34,148 nt of DNA from an uncultured Pelagibacteraceae bacterium (GTDB taxonomy: Bacteria > Pseudomonadota > Alphaproteobacteria > Pelagibacterales > Pelagibacteraceae). The translations under genes and the position numbers were made by a program. Positions within the stretch are counted from its first letter, which is position 1, and every line of letters begins with the position of its first letter. This document shows, piece by piece, positions 13,143 through 22,382 of the stretch. The notes below the pieces were generated by a model, which was given only the letters and a program-made list of their open reading frames with translations, was not told where the DNA came from and did not search any database. The stretch is taken from positions 1 to 34,148 of the forward strand of contig CABZCD010000007.1 in the NCBI GenBank assembly GCA_902524105.1. The letters are read 5' to 3'.

Positions 13143-14920
13143 CAATGAAGTATCCAAAAGAGTATTTAGATGAAATAAAACTTAGAGTTAAAGTTTCTCA
13201 AGTAGTTAGCAAATATGTTCAATTAAAAAAAAGAGGTAAAGAATTTATAGGACTTTCTCCATTCAAAAATGAAAAAACACCCTCTTTTACAGTTAACGAT
13301 GAAAAAGGATTTTATCATTGTTTTAGTACAAGTGAACATGGCAATATTTTTGATTTTTTAATGAAGACTAGATCTATGAGATTTGGCGAAGCTGTCAAAG
13401 TTTTAGCTTCAGAGGCTGGAATGGAAATATATAAGTTTACTAAATATGATAAAGAAAAAGAAAGAAGATTTAATGCTTACAAAAAAATTATTAAAGACTA
13501 TGGTGACTATTTTCAAAATCAATTATTTGATAAAAATAATTTATTTGCATTAAATTATTTAAAAGAAAGAAAATTGTCTGATGAAGCAATTAAAAAATTT
13601 CAATTAGGATACGTCCCGGCAAATAATTTTTTTGAGGAACTTGCAAAAAAGTATTCTATCGAAGATATAAAATCATCTGGCTTATACTATTTGATTGAAA
13701 AAAATCAAAAATATATTGATAGGTTCAAAAATAGAATTATTTTTCCTATTTTCAATTTATCAGGGGACATAATTGCATTTGGTGGCAGAATAATAAAAGG
13801 TGATAATTTGGCAAAATATATTAATTCTCCAGAAACTGAATTTTTCAAAAAAGGTAGACAATTGTTTAATTTAAATTTTGCTAAAGACGAAAGATCTAAT
13901 TCAAAAGAAGTTATTATTGTTGAAGGATATATGGATGTAATATCTTTATATTCTAGAGGAATAAAAAACGTAATTTCAAATTCTGGAACCGCTTTAACAG
14001 AGAGCCAGATAAATTTAATTTGGAAATTTTTCTCTGACCCTGTCATATGTTTAGATGGAGATAAAAGTGGTCAGCAAGCAGCACTTAGAATAGCTGAAAG
14101 ATTATTTCCTTTAATCAATGAGGAAAATAGAATTTTTTTCTCAATTCTCAAACAAGGAAAAGATCCAGATGATATTATCAAAGATCTCGGCAAAGAAGGA
14201 TTTTTACAATTTTTACAAAATAAAACTATTATTCAATCTTTCATTTGGGAAAATTATTTAAATAAAATTAATACTAATAATCCATACGAGATAACAAAAT
14301 TTGAAAAACAAATGCGAAAGTTGTGTTTAACGATAAAGGATAGTACTTTAAAAAAATACATTTTAGAGGATTTCTTAAGCAAGATTAACAAACTAACCCC
14401 AAATATAAACTCTAATATAAATTTTGGTTTCTCTAAACGAAAAAGTTTTAAAGTGTTAAATGAAACAAAAAAAATACATTTGCAAAAAAAAGATCTTACT
14501 AGAGAAAATATAATTGAATTTTCGTTACTTTTTATTATGATATTTTATGGGGGAGCAGTAATAAAAAATATAGATAATATATCAACAGTAACTTTTTCAA
14601 ATACTGAGACCGAAAACTTGAAAAATAGTTTAATAAATTTGATAAGATTGAATAAAACTGAAAAAGAAATTGAAAATGAAGCGGTTAAAATTAATTCTAG
14701 TTTAGTTGAGAATATTCTTGAAAATTCAAATTTGAAATTAATTGTTAATAAAAAAAATTACGATCAAATTAAAGAATTATTTGAAGACTTCACAAATGAT
14801 CTCCTTGAAACTCAAAATAAAAAAAAGATAGAATCTCTAGAAAAAAAATTAATTAATAATATGGAAGAAAAGGCTTTTACAGAGTTGCTGAAGCTTAAAA
14901 GTCAAATAAATAGGGAATAA
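13139..14920 (+). CDS. dnaG: DNA primase
   Basis: 593 aa; N-terminal 'SPFKNEKTPSFTVNDEKGFYHCF', TOPRIM 'VIIVEGYMDVISLYSRGIKNVISNSGTAL', 'DGDKSGQQAALR'. Confidence 0.96.
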   Translation: MTMKYPKEYLDEIKLRVKVSQVVSKYVQLKKRGKEFIGLSPFKNEKTPSFTVNDEKGFYHCFSTSEHGNIFDFLMKTRSMRFGEAVKVLASEAGMEIYKFTKYDKEKERRFNAYKKIIKDYGDYFQNQLFDKNNLFALNYLKERKLSDEAIKKFQLGYVPANNFFEELAKKYSIEDIKSSGLYYLIEKNQKYIDRFKNRIIFPIFNLSGDIIAFGGRIIKGDNLAKYINSPETEFFKKGRQLFNLNFAKDERSNSKEVIIVEGYMDVISLYSRGIKNVISNSGTALTESQINLIWKFFSDPVICLDGDKSGQQAALRIAERLFPLINEENRIFFSILKQGKDPDDIIKDLGKEGFLQFLQNKTIIQSFIWENYLNKINTNNPYEITKFEKQMRKLCLTIKDSTLKKYILEDFLSKINKLTPNINSNINFGFSKRKSFKVLNETKKIHLQKKDLTRENIIEFSLLFIMIFYGGAVIKNIDNISTVTFSNTETENLKNSLINLIRLNKTEKEIENEAVKINSSLVENILENSNLKLIVNKKNYDQIKELFEDFTNDLLETQNKKKIESLEKKLINNMEEKAFTELLKLKSQINRE

Positions 14921-14978
14921 TTAAAGATAGATTTTTAATATTTAGTGTTTATATATATTTCACTGTTTAATTCAGCTT

Positions 14979-16850
14979 ATGGGCGAAAAACTTATTACAA
15001 AATCTTTTGAGAGGATCCTTGAAAAGGGAAAAAACCGGGGGTTTATAACTTATGAAGAACTCGGTAAATCGTTAGGAAAAAGAGGTGGATCTTTTGAAAA
15101 TACTGAAAGAGCTTTTTTAATAATTGCAGACAATAAAATAACTTTAGTCGAAAAAAAATCAGAATATCAATCTAATAAGAAAAAAGAATCATCAAATAAT
15201 GTTGAAGAAAAAACATCCGAGAAAAGTGATGATCCTATTAGAATGTACCTTAGAGAAATGGGAGGAGTTGAATTGCTATCTAGAGAGGGTGAGATAGCCA
15301 TTGCTAAAAGAATAGAAGCTGGGAAAGATGTAATGATTAATGCTCTAACTCAAAGTCCAATAGTCGGAAAAAAGATATCTGAATGGAAAGATAAAATTGA
15401 AAACCAAGAAATGTTGGTTAGAGATATTATTGATATTGACTCTACCTATGAAGATTTTGAAGCATCAAATGACGAGGAGGTGAAAAGTAAAAAAGATCCT
15501 GAAAAAAAAATTAAATCAAAAAGCGATAAGAATGAAAATGATAAAAACCCTGATGACAAAGGAGAGAATATTGAAGAAGACGAGTTCAATCTTTCGCTTG
15601 CAAAAATGGAAGAGGAGATTAAACCAAAGATACTTAAATTATTAGAGTCTCTGAATAAAAATTACTTAAAATTACAAAAGTATCAAAAAGAAAATTTAGA
15701 ATGTATTTTATCTGGAAAAGAACTTTCAGTCTCAAAAAATAAGAATTTTAAAAAAATTCAATCTATTTTGGTTGATAATTTTAAAAATCTTCAAATAGCC
15801 CCAAATGTTGTAGAAGAGTTAGTTCAATCTCATTACAAAGAAAACAAAAAAATAGTTTCTTTGGAAGGAGTATTATTAAGACTCGCAACTGACAATAAAA
15901 TTTCTAGAGAAGAGTTTTTAAAGTATTATATAGGCAATGAAATAAATCCGAAATTCGAAACTTTTCTAAATCAAAACCCAGTTTGGAAGTCTTTCTTCAA
16001 AAAATTTAAAAAGGATTTCGCTGAAATAAGGGATAGATTAGTAGAATTCAGTAAAAAGATTGGTCTTTCAGTTGGAGAATTTAAAAGACTAGTAAGCAGA
16101 ATTCAAAAGGGAGAAAGAGAGTCCAGAATTGCTAAAAAAGAAATGGTTGAGGCAAATTTAAGATTAGTAATTTCTATTGCCAAAAAATATACGAATAGAG
16201 GTTTACAATTTTTAGATTTAATTCAGGAGGGAAATATTGGTTTGATGAAGGCAGTAGATAAATTTGAGTATAGAAGGGGTTACAAATTTTCTACATACGC
16301 TACTTGGTGGATTAGACAAGCAATTACAAGGTCAATTGCTGATCAAGCCAGAACAATTCGTATTCCGGTTCATATGATTGAAACTATTAATAAAATTGTT
16401 AGAACTCAAAGACAAATTATGAGTGAATTTGGCAGAGAGCCAACTCCCGAGGAACTTGCAAAAAAACTTGCCATGCCATTAGAAAAAGTTCGCAAAGTTT
16501 TAAAAATTGCAAAAGAACCTGTTTCTCTTGAAACGCCTGTGGGCGATGAAGAAGATAGTAGTTTAGGAGATTTTATTGAGGATAAAAATGCTTTACAGCC
16601 CTTAGACACCGCAATTCAATCAAACTTAAGCGAGTCAACAACTAAAATATTAGCGTCTCTTACACCTAGAGAAGAGAGAGTTTTAAGAATGAGATTTGGA
16701 ATTGGAATGAACACAGATCATACGTTAGAAGAAGTAGGACTGCAATTTTCTGTAACTAGAGAAAGAATAAGGCAAATTGAAGCTAAAGCCTTAAGAAAAT
16801 TAAAACACCCAAGCAGATCAAAACAACTAAAAAGTTTTCTCGAAAAATAA
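14979..16850 (+). CDS. rpoD: RNA polymerase primary sigma factor RpoD
   Basis: 623 aa; '[29 protein letters not shown]', '[44 protein letters not shown]', region 4 '[26 protein letters not shown]'. Confidence 0.98.
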   Translation: MGEKLITKSFERILEKGKNRGFITYEELGKSLGKRGGSFENTERAFLIIADNKITLVEKKSEYQSNKKKESSNNVEEKTSEKSDDPIRMYLREMGGVELLSREGEIAIAKRIEAGKDVMINALTQSPIVGKKISEWKDKIENQEMLVRDIIDIDSTYEDFEASNDEEVKSKKDPEKKIKSKSDKNENDKNPDDKGENIEEDEFNLSLAKMEEEIKPKILKLLESLNKNYLKLQKYQKENLECILSGKELSVSKNKNFKKIQSILVDNFKNLQIAPNVVEELVQSHYKENKKIVSLEGVLLRLATDNKISREEFLKYYIGNEINPKFETFLNQNPVWKSFFKKFKKDFAEIRDRLVEFSKKIGLSVGEFKRLVSRIQKGERESRIAKKEMVEANLRLVISIAKKYTNRGLQFLDLIQEGNIGLMKAVDKFEYRRGYKFSTYATWWIRQAITRSIADQARTIRIPVHMIETINKIVRTQRQIMSEFGREPTPEELAKKLAMPLEKVRKVLKIAKEPVSLETPVGDEEDSSLGDFIEDKNALQPLDTAIQSNLSESTTKILASLTPREERVLRMRFGIGMNTDHTLEEVGLQFSVTRERIRQIEAKALRKLKHPSRSKQLKSFLEK

Positions 16851-16879
16851 AAATATCTTTATTTAACAAGCCTTAAGTT

Positions 16880-18004
16880 TCAAAGTTCGCTTTTAATTTT
16901 TTCAAATTTTTTTAAAGCAGCAGATATTGTCATATCCATATCGTAATATGCATAATCGGCCAAACGTCCTCCGAAGGCAAATTTTTTTCTTTTATTTAAA
17001 TACTCTTTATATTTTCTATGTAAATTTCTATTTTTTTCATCATTAATCGGGTAATAAGGTTCATTAATATTATTTGAAGGATATTCCTCAATTATCAAAG
17101 TTTTTTCTTTTTTAAAAACTTCTCTCTCTGGATGTAAATGTTTTGGCTCGTGAATTCTTGTATATTTTTTATTTAAATCAGGATAATTTATCACAGAAGT
17201 TCCTTGATAATCTTTAACATTAACTATCTTTTTTTTAAAATTGAGTGATCTCCAATCTAATTTTCCAAATTTGTAATCTAATAATTTATCTAGAGCTCCA
17301 GTATAAATTGTTAAATATTTCGGTCGAATTTTAAAATTTAAACTATATTTTTTATTTAAAGCAACTTTTATATTTTTATTTTTCAATAAATTCCTAAATA
17401 TATCTGTATATCCATTTTTCGGGATTCCTTGCCATTGAGTCTGTTCGTAGTAGTCCTCATTGTAACTTAATCTGATTGGTAATCTGTTAAAAATACTACT
17501 TGGTAAAAATTTAGGATCTTTTTTCCACTGCTTCTTGGTATAGTTTTTGATAAAGGCTGAATATAATTTATCACCTATTTGAGATTTAGCTTTATCTTCA
17601 AAATTTTTATAGCTATTTCTTTTATATTTTTTAGTTATTTTTTTCAAAAAAGCACTTGCCTCTTTTGGTGAAAAATTTTTATTAAATAGAGAGTTTATAG
17701 TTTCAAGATTGATTGGCATTTGATAAATTTTTTTTTTATGTTTACTTAAAACTTGATGTCTGTAATTATTAAATTCTGTGAATTTATTTATGTATTCCCA
17801 AACCTTTAAATTAGATGTATGAAAAATATGCGTCCCATACACATGGTACTCAATACCAGTTTCTCGATCAACTTTACTGAAGCAATTTCCACCTATATGA
17901 TCACGTTGATCAATTATTAAAACTTTTTTGTTAAGGACATTCGCTATTCTTTCAGCTAGCACACAGCCATAAAAACCCAATCCTACTATTAGATAATCCG
18001 TCAT
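16880..18004 (-). CDS. glf: UDP-galactopyranose mutase
   Basis: 374 aa; 'DYLIVGLGFYGCVLAERI', 'DQRDHIGGNCFS', 'YHVYGTHIFHTSN', 'IEEYPSNNINEPYYPIND'. Confidence 0.92.
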   Translation of the reverse strand: MTDYLIVGLGFYGCVLAERIANVLNKKVLIIDQRDHIGGNCFSKVDRETGIEYHVYGTHIFHTSNLKVWEYINKFTEFNNYRHQVLSKHKKKIYQMPINLETINSLFNKNFSPKEASAFLKKITKKYKRNSYKNFEDKAKSQIGDKLYSAFIKNYTKKQWKKDPKFLPSSIFNRLPIRLSYNEDYYEQTQWQGIPKNGYTDIFRNLLKNKNIKVALNKKYSLNFKIRPKYLTIYTGALDKLLDYKFGKLDWRSLNFKKKIVNVKDYQGTSVINYPDLNKKYTRIHEPKHLHPEREVFKKEKTLIIEEYPSNNINEPYYPINDEKNRNLHRKYKEYLNKRKKFAFGGRLADYAYYDMDMTISAALKKFEKIKSEL

Positions 18005-18006
18005 AT

Positions 18007-18708
18007 TTAAAATTTTGTTATTCTAAAAATAATTAACTCAAAAAAAGAGTTAAGGCAAAATTTAATTAAATTTAAATTTACTAAGACAACTTTACCTGTA
18101 ATTCTTTTCTTATGCTTAACAATTTCGGTATGACATCTAAAGTACTTAAAAGCAAATAAACTTAAAAATACATTAGGAATTTTAGTTTGACTTTTAATTG
18201 TTTTCATTGAGTCTTTTAACACATCAAAACACATCAATCTAAAAGGAACATTCACATCTTTTACATAAACTCCAAAAAAGACTAAATTTATTACTCTGAG
18301 TATCCTGGTTAGAATCAGCCTATGGAGAGGATCGTTTCTAATTTGTCTGTAACCAATAATAAAATTGTAATCTTTTCTTTTCTTCCAAAAATTAATAAAA
18401 TCACTTGCATAAAATTGGTCATCGCTATCAACTTGAAAAATATATTTTGGTTTTAATTTAAGTGCTTTATTATAACCGAATGTCACTGTTGGGCCATGAC
18501 CAGAATTATTCTTATTAATTAAAATTATCTTTCTACTTCTTGATGACTTTATTACTTCTTTTGTTTTGTCAGTAGACCCATCATTAATAATTATCATTTT
18601 AAAATTGATATTTTTGAGTTCTTTTAACCATTTTTTAATAACATTCTTAATAATTTGTTCCTCATTAAAAACGGGAATTACTACAATTAGCTCTAGTTTA
18701 TTTTTCAT
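18007..18708 (-). CDS. Family 2 glycosyltransferase (DPM/polyprenyl-phosphate sugar transferase-like)
   Basis: 233 aa; 'LIVVIPVFNEEQIIKNVI', 'IINDGSTDKTKEVI', 'QVDSDDQF'. Confidence 0.85.
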   Translation of the reverse strand: MKNKLELIVVIPVFNEEQIIKNVIKKWLKELKNINFKMIIINDGSTDKTKEVIKSSRSRKIILINKNNSGHGPTVTFGYNKALKLKPKYIFQVDSDDQFYASDFINFWKKRKDYNFIIGYRQIRNDPLHRLILTRILRVINLVFFGVYVKDVNVPFRLMCFDVLKDSMKTIKSQTKIPNVFLSLFAFKYFRCHTEIVKHKKRITGKVVLVNLNLIKFCLNSFFELIIFRITKF

Positions 18709-18752
18709 TTTAATTAGTAATACTACAATATATCATTAATAAAATTCTTAAT

Positions 18753-18781
18753 TTGAACTCACTATAAAACCCTTGTATATA
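18753..18781 (+). promoter_or_regulatory. Sigma70-type promoter for the downstream tRNA (TTGAAC-N17-TATATA)
   Basis: TTGAAC 18753-18758, 17-bp spacer, TATATA 18776-18781; mature tRNA 5' end at 18797. Confidence 0.55.
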
Positions 18782-18796
18782 TTAACTTATCACGAA

Positions 18797-18873
18797 GGGC
18801 CTGTAGCTCAGTTGGTTAGAGCAGTACACTCATAATGTATTGGTCCCAGGTTCGAGTCCTGGCGGGCCCACCA
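18797..18873 (+). tRNA. tRNA with CAU anticodon, most likely tRNA-Ile2 (lysidine-modified), alternatively elongator tRNA-Met
   Basis: GGGCCTG TA GCTC AGTTGGTTA GAGC A GTACA CTCATAA TGTAT TGGTC CCAGG TTCGAGT CCTGG CGGGCCC A CCA folds as a full cloverleaf with encoded CCA. C4-G69 and C5-G68 pairs favour a TilS substrate. Confidence 0.9.
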
Positions 18874-18895
18874 ATAATTAGTTCAAAACAAAATT

Positions 18896-19654
18896 TTATT
18901 TCTTAATAGCTACACCGATTCCTAAAAAGGTATTCCCTGTTTTACGAACTACCTCATCATATTGATCTTTAAATTCAAAAAAATTGTAATCCTTTTCGTT
19001 TTTCTTAAGTTCATTCCAGAACTTAACTACACCCTCAGCCGCATTATTTACAATGTCATGAAATACAAAAATTTTAGCTTTGTTTTTAGTAAACTCATAA
19101 TCATTTTTAACTCCTGCATAGCTGTGATCTCCATCGATTAAAACTAAATCAAAAAAATTTTTTTCCATATAATTTTTAAATAAATTAGATTTACTGTCTG
19201 CTTTCCAAAATTCAGTTTCATTGTTTTTCAAGCAATATTTCTGAACTGGCGAGTCTATAATATCAATAGCTAAACTTTTTTTAATTTTGCCAAATTTTTT
19301 TAAATATTCATTAGTAAGTATGAATGTTCCACCCCACCTACAACCAATTTCTAAATACGAGCTGATTTCTTGTTTTTGTAACAAAGATAAATATTTTGAA
19401 AATTGATTAGGGTATTGCCATATTAATAATCCCCCTACATTTTGTTTTACAATTTCGGGTTGTTCAATTAAGACTTCTTTGTTTAAACCTAATCTAGGAA
19501 TTAAATTTTCTAAATACTCAATTTTTTTTAAATCTTCAATGCTACTCTCTCTTATAAGGTCAATTCTCTTAAGATCTAATTGAAAATCCCGTTTTGTTTC
19601 CAATTCTCTCAACTTTTTTCTAATAAAACCAGGTAGTAATTTTTTTATAGTCAT
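18896..19654 (-). CDS. Class I SAM-dependent methyltransferase (Methyltransf_24-like)
   Basis: 252 aa; 'SSYLEIGCRWGGTFILTNEYL', 'FFDLVLIDGDHSYAGVKNDYEF', 'FVFHDIVN'. Confidence 0.7.
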   Translation of the reverse strand: MTIKKLLPGFIRKKLRELETKRDFQLDLKRIDLIRESSIEDLKKIEYLENLIPRLGLNKEVLIEQPEIVKQNVGGLLIWQYPNQFSKYLSLLQKQEISSYLEIGCRWGGTFILTNEYLKKFGKIKKSLAIDIIDSPVQKYCLKNNETEFWKADSKSNLFKNYMEKNFFDLVLIDGDHSYAGVKNDYEFTKNKAKIFVFHDIVNNAAEGVVKFWNELKKNEKDYNFFEFKDQYDEVVRKTGNTFLGIGVAIKK

Positions 19655-19694
19655 TATATGAGTTACTCTATTAAATTTTTTATCCTTTTGAAAT

Positions 19695-20297
19695 CTATTT
19701 TGAAATGAACTCTTGTAATTTATTTATGAGAGCACTTGCGTCATTATTATTTGAATTTAAAATTGAGGCAAATTCCTCTTTTTGAGTTCTTGCCAAACTT
19801 AAACCTTCAACAATTAAATCTCTTATCAAAGGTTTTTGAGGATTTTTTGTATAAACTCTCCAATCAACTTTTATCTCTGGAGAATTTATACTTTCAACTA
19901 TTTTTGATTTTACGATAGTATAATTAGAGCTTTTTTGCTCCGACTCTATTACCTGAAACTTTTGAGAAGAGTAATCAGTAAGTCTAGATGTTAAGCTTTT
20001 TAAGAAATACTTTTGAAAAATCACCTGATAATTATTAATTGTTTTTTCATCTAGATCTTTTCTAATTTTTCCCAATGTATACAGACCTAGAGCTTTAATA
20101 TCCACATTCTCTATTGCTATTTTTTCTATAACTGCATTTTTTTCTTCAACTGTTATCGACTTATCGGATAAAGTTTTTATAGCGTCATTAACAAGTTCTT
20201 GAATAAAAATCTTTGGTTCTGAATTATAAGTTACTGCTAAGAGCGAATTATAATATAGAAAAAATAATGATAATAGAAAAAATAATTTCTTTTTCAT
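19695..20297 (-). CDS. mlaC: MlaC-like phospholipid-binding periplasmic protein (Ttg2D family)
   Basis: 200 aa; N-terminal signal peptide; 'LGKIRKDLDEKTINNYQVIFQKYFLKSLTSRLTDYSSQKFQV', 'VDWRVYTKNPQKPLIRDLIVEGLSLARTQKEEFASIL'. Confidence 0.85.
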   Translation of the reverse strand: MKKKLFFLLSLFFLYYNSLLAVTYNSEPKIFIQELVNDAIKTLSDKSITVEEKNAVIEKIAIENVDIKALGLYTLGKIRKDLDEKTINNYQVIFQKYFLKSLTSRLTDYSSQKFQVIESEQKSSNYTIVKSKIVESINSPEIKVDWRVYTKNPQKPLIRDLIVEGLSLARTQKEEFASILNSNNNDASALINKLQEFISK

Positions 20298-20308
20298 TGA
20301 AAAAGTAT

Positions 20309-21061
20309 TTACTTATCTAATTCGCCCCAAGTATCATCATCAGAACTTGATTTGTTTTTAATTTTTTTCGTTCTATCTTGAAGATATAAACTTTTAGTTG
20401 CTGCATAAAGATCAATTGAATTTTTTTCTAAACTTTCAAAATTCATCATATTGTCACCTCTAAAATCGACTGCGGTCGCAGCTTTTACCCCAACGTAATC
20501 TAATTTATTGCCCGATAAACTTTTAATTTCTTTTTCGTGCCAAGTCACTCTTGCAAACGCGTCTAAGTATTGATTGTCAGCAATCATTCCAAATGAGTCT
20601 CTTAATGTAGTTGGGCCTAAAATTGGCAAGACAAAGTAGCATCCTCCACCAACTCCATATGCTCCTAAAGTTTGACCCAAATCTTCTTTTTGATTTTCTA
20701 AACCTAAGGCAGCAGCAGGGTTGCCAAATCCAAGAATTCCAATTGTAGTATTCACTACAAAGCTACCCGTAGCATGACCTGCCAGACGTAATTCACCTTG
20801 AAGGAGATGGTTCGGTATAGAAAGTAAAGTAGCTATATTTGATGTAAAGTTTCCAGTTCCATTTCTAATTGGCTCAGGAAGTTTATTATAAACTTTAGCC
20901 ACTGGTTCTAAAATTACATTATCGAAACCTTGATTGAATTTAAATATTCCTCTACTTACTTTTTCGAAACATTCATTCTCTGCTTCAGCATTGGCACTTA
21001 CTGCCAACAAAATGTTTAGCACAATTAGGGAAAATATAACTTGTAATTTTTTAAATCTCAT
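20309..21061 (-). CDS. mlaA: MlaA/VacJ-family outer-membrane lipid asymmetry protein
   Basis: 250 aa; 'FKFNQGFDNVILEPVAKVYNKLPEPIRNGTGNFTSNI', 'GFGNPAAALGLENQKEDLGQTLGAYGVGGGCYFVLPILGPTTLRDS'. Confidence 0.92.
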   Translation of the reverse strand: MRFKKLQVIFSLIVLNILLAVSANAEAENECFEKVSRGIFKFNQGFDNVILEPVAKVYNKLPEPIRNGTGNFTSNIATLLSIPNHLLQGELRLAGHATGSFVVNTTIGILGFGNPAAALGLENQKEDLGQTLGAYGVGGGCYFVLPILGPTTLRDSFGMIADNQYLDAFARVTWHEKEIKSLSGNKLDYVGVKAATAVDFRGDNMMNFESLEKNSIDLYAATKSLYLQDRTKKIKNKSSSDDDTWGELDK

Positions 21062-21090
21062 AATGGCTATATATATAAAATATTGAGATA

Positions 21091-21120
21091 TTGCACATAA
21101 ATCATGCCTTTATTTTATAC
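21091..21120 (+). promoter_or_regulatory. Possible promoter for the amidase gene (TTGCAC-N18-TTATAC)
   Basis: Hexamers at 21091-21096 and 21115-21120 in the 107-bp divergent gap between mlaA and the amidase gene. Confidence 0.3.
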
Positions 21121-21168
21121 GATTTTACATATAAATTTGGTTAATTTAAGAAGATACATGACAAATTT

Positions 21169-21876
21169 ATGTTGCTAAAAGTAAATAAATCATTAAATTT
21201 TTCAAGTAAAACTAGATCTTTGAGAGATATTCGTTATTTAATAATTCATTACTCTGGAATGCAATCTGGACGTGTATCTATGGATAGACTAAAAAATTCT
21301 AAATCGAAGGTCAGTTGCCATTATTTCATAGAAAGGAATGGAAGTATTTTTAGGATGGTAAAAGATAATAAAATAGCTTGGCATGCGGGTAAATCTAAAT
21401 GGAAAGATTTAAAAAACTTAAACAAACATTCTATTGGAATTGAAATTCAAAACAAAGGTCACTTTATCAATTACCAAAATTTTCCAAAAAAACAAATTTC
21501 TTCATTAATTAAATTGATTAAATTACTTATGAAAAAATATAAAATAAAAAAGGAAAACATTTTAGGCCATTCTGATATTGCGCCCCTCAGAAAGCTAGAC
21601 CCTGGTGAAAAGTTTCCCTGGAATTTTCTAAGTAAAAAGGGTGTTGCTATTTGGTACCCTCAAAATAAACTTAAAACTCATAATACTGAATTAAAAAATA
21701 TGAGGAAATTTTTTTTCAGAAACATTTATAAAATTGGATATAGGTTTTTTAGCTTATCAAAAAAATCTAATAAAGATCGGAAGATAATAATGGCTTTTCA
21801 AAGAAGGTTTTTGCCTAAAGAGGTGAATGGCAAAATAACTGAAAAAACTCTTAAAATTAGCCAATTATTGACTTAA
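21169..21876 (+). CDS. N-acetylmuramoyl-L-alanine amidase (Amidase_2, AmiD-like)
   Basis: 235 aa; 'RYLIIHYSGM', 'VSCHYFIERNGSIFRMVKDNKIAWHAGKSKW', 'SIGIEIQNKGH', 'ILGHSDIAPLRKLDPGEKFPW'. Confidence 0.9.
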   Translation: MLLKVNKSLNFSSKTRSLRDIRYLIIHYSGMQSGRVSMDRLKNSKSKVSCHYFIERNGSIFRMVKDNKIAWHAGKSKWKDLKNLNKHSIGIEIQNKGHFINYQNFPKKQISSLIKLIKLLMKKYKIKKENILGHSDIAPLRKLDPGEKFPWNFLSKKGVAIWYPQNKLKTHNTELKNMRKFFFRNIYKIGYRFFSLSKKSNKDRKIIMAFQRRFLPKEVNGKITEKTLKISQLLT

Positions 21877-21890
21877 AATCTTAATTTTAC

Positions 21891-21919
21891 TTGATTTTCA
21901 TCATTATAAATACTATTTA
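21891..21919 (+). promoter_or_regulatory. Promoter for rnpB (TTGATT-N17-TATTTA)
   Basis: TTGATT 21891-21896, 17-bp spacer, TATTTA 21914-21919; predicted TSS coincides with the rnpB P1 5' end at about 21926. Confidence 0.5.
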
Positions 21920-21925
21920 ACTTTT

Positions 21926-22277
21926 GCCAGATAATTAGATAGTCGCTATCTATTTTGATAGAGGAAAGTCCGGGCTCCTTAAAGACAATTTGCCAGTTAA
22001 CGGCTGGCGAGGGCAACCTCAGGGCTAGTGCCACAGAAATAAACCGCCTAATCAAGGTAAGGGTGAAACGGTGTGGTAAGAGCACACCGGGTTTTTGGTA
22101 ACAAAAATCGCTAGGTAAACCCCAGATGGAGCAAGGCTAAATAGGGATGACATTGCGTTTAACGCTAAAAATAGTCTTTAGTTCGTCATCCGGGTTAGCT
22201 GCTTGAGCATATTTGTGAAGATATGCCTAGATAAATGACTTCTTAAATGACAGAACCCGGCTTATAGATTATCTGGC
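21926..22277 (+). ncRNA. rnpB: RNase P RNA, bacterial type A
   Basis: 'AGAGGAAAGTCCGGGCTCC', 'GGGTGAAACGGTGTGGTAAGAGCACACCG', 'AAACCCC', 'GACAGAACCCGGCTTATAGA'; P1 formed by GCCAGATAAT (21926-21935) and ATTATCTGGC (22268-22277). Confidence 0.96.
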
Positions 22278-22339
22278 AACTTCAAATAACTTCATCAAAA
22301 TGTTCCTTTTTTGTACTTTTATCAATTAAAACTATTATA

Positions 22340-22367
22340 TTGACTAACCCGTTAAATCCCATATGAT
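22340..22367 (+). promoter_or_regulatory. dcw-cluster promoter (TTGACT-N16-TATGAT)
   Basis: TTGACT 22340-22345 and TATGAT 22362-22367, upstream of mraZ and interleaved with ATCCC repeats. Confidence 0.65.
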
Positions 22368-22382
22368 CCCAAATAATCCCAA
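22346..22382. promoter_or_regulatory. Putative MraZ operator: four pentamers at exact 10-bp spacing (AACCC, ATCCC, ATCCC, ATCCC; reverse complement TGGGAN5TGGGAN5TGGGAN5GGGTT)
   Basis: Direct reading of 'taacccgttaaatcccatatgatcccaaataatcccaaa'; matches the known TGGGN repeats with 5-nt spacers recognised by E. coli MraZ at its own promoter. Confidence 0.75.

Noticed and set aside
13705-14046. 113-aa minus-strand ORF opposite dnaG
   Set aside because: Antisense to the TOPRIM-encoding part of dnaG; no domain or initiation signals.
21873-22085. 70-aa minus-strand ORF
   Set aside because: Lies largely within the structured rnpB gene on the opposite strand; the apparent protein is an artefact of conserved RNA sequence.
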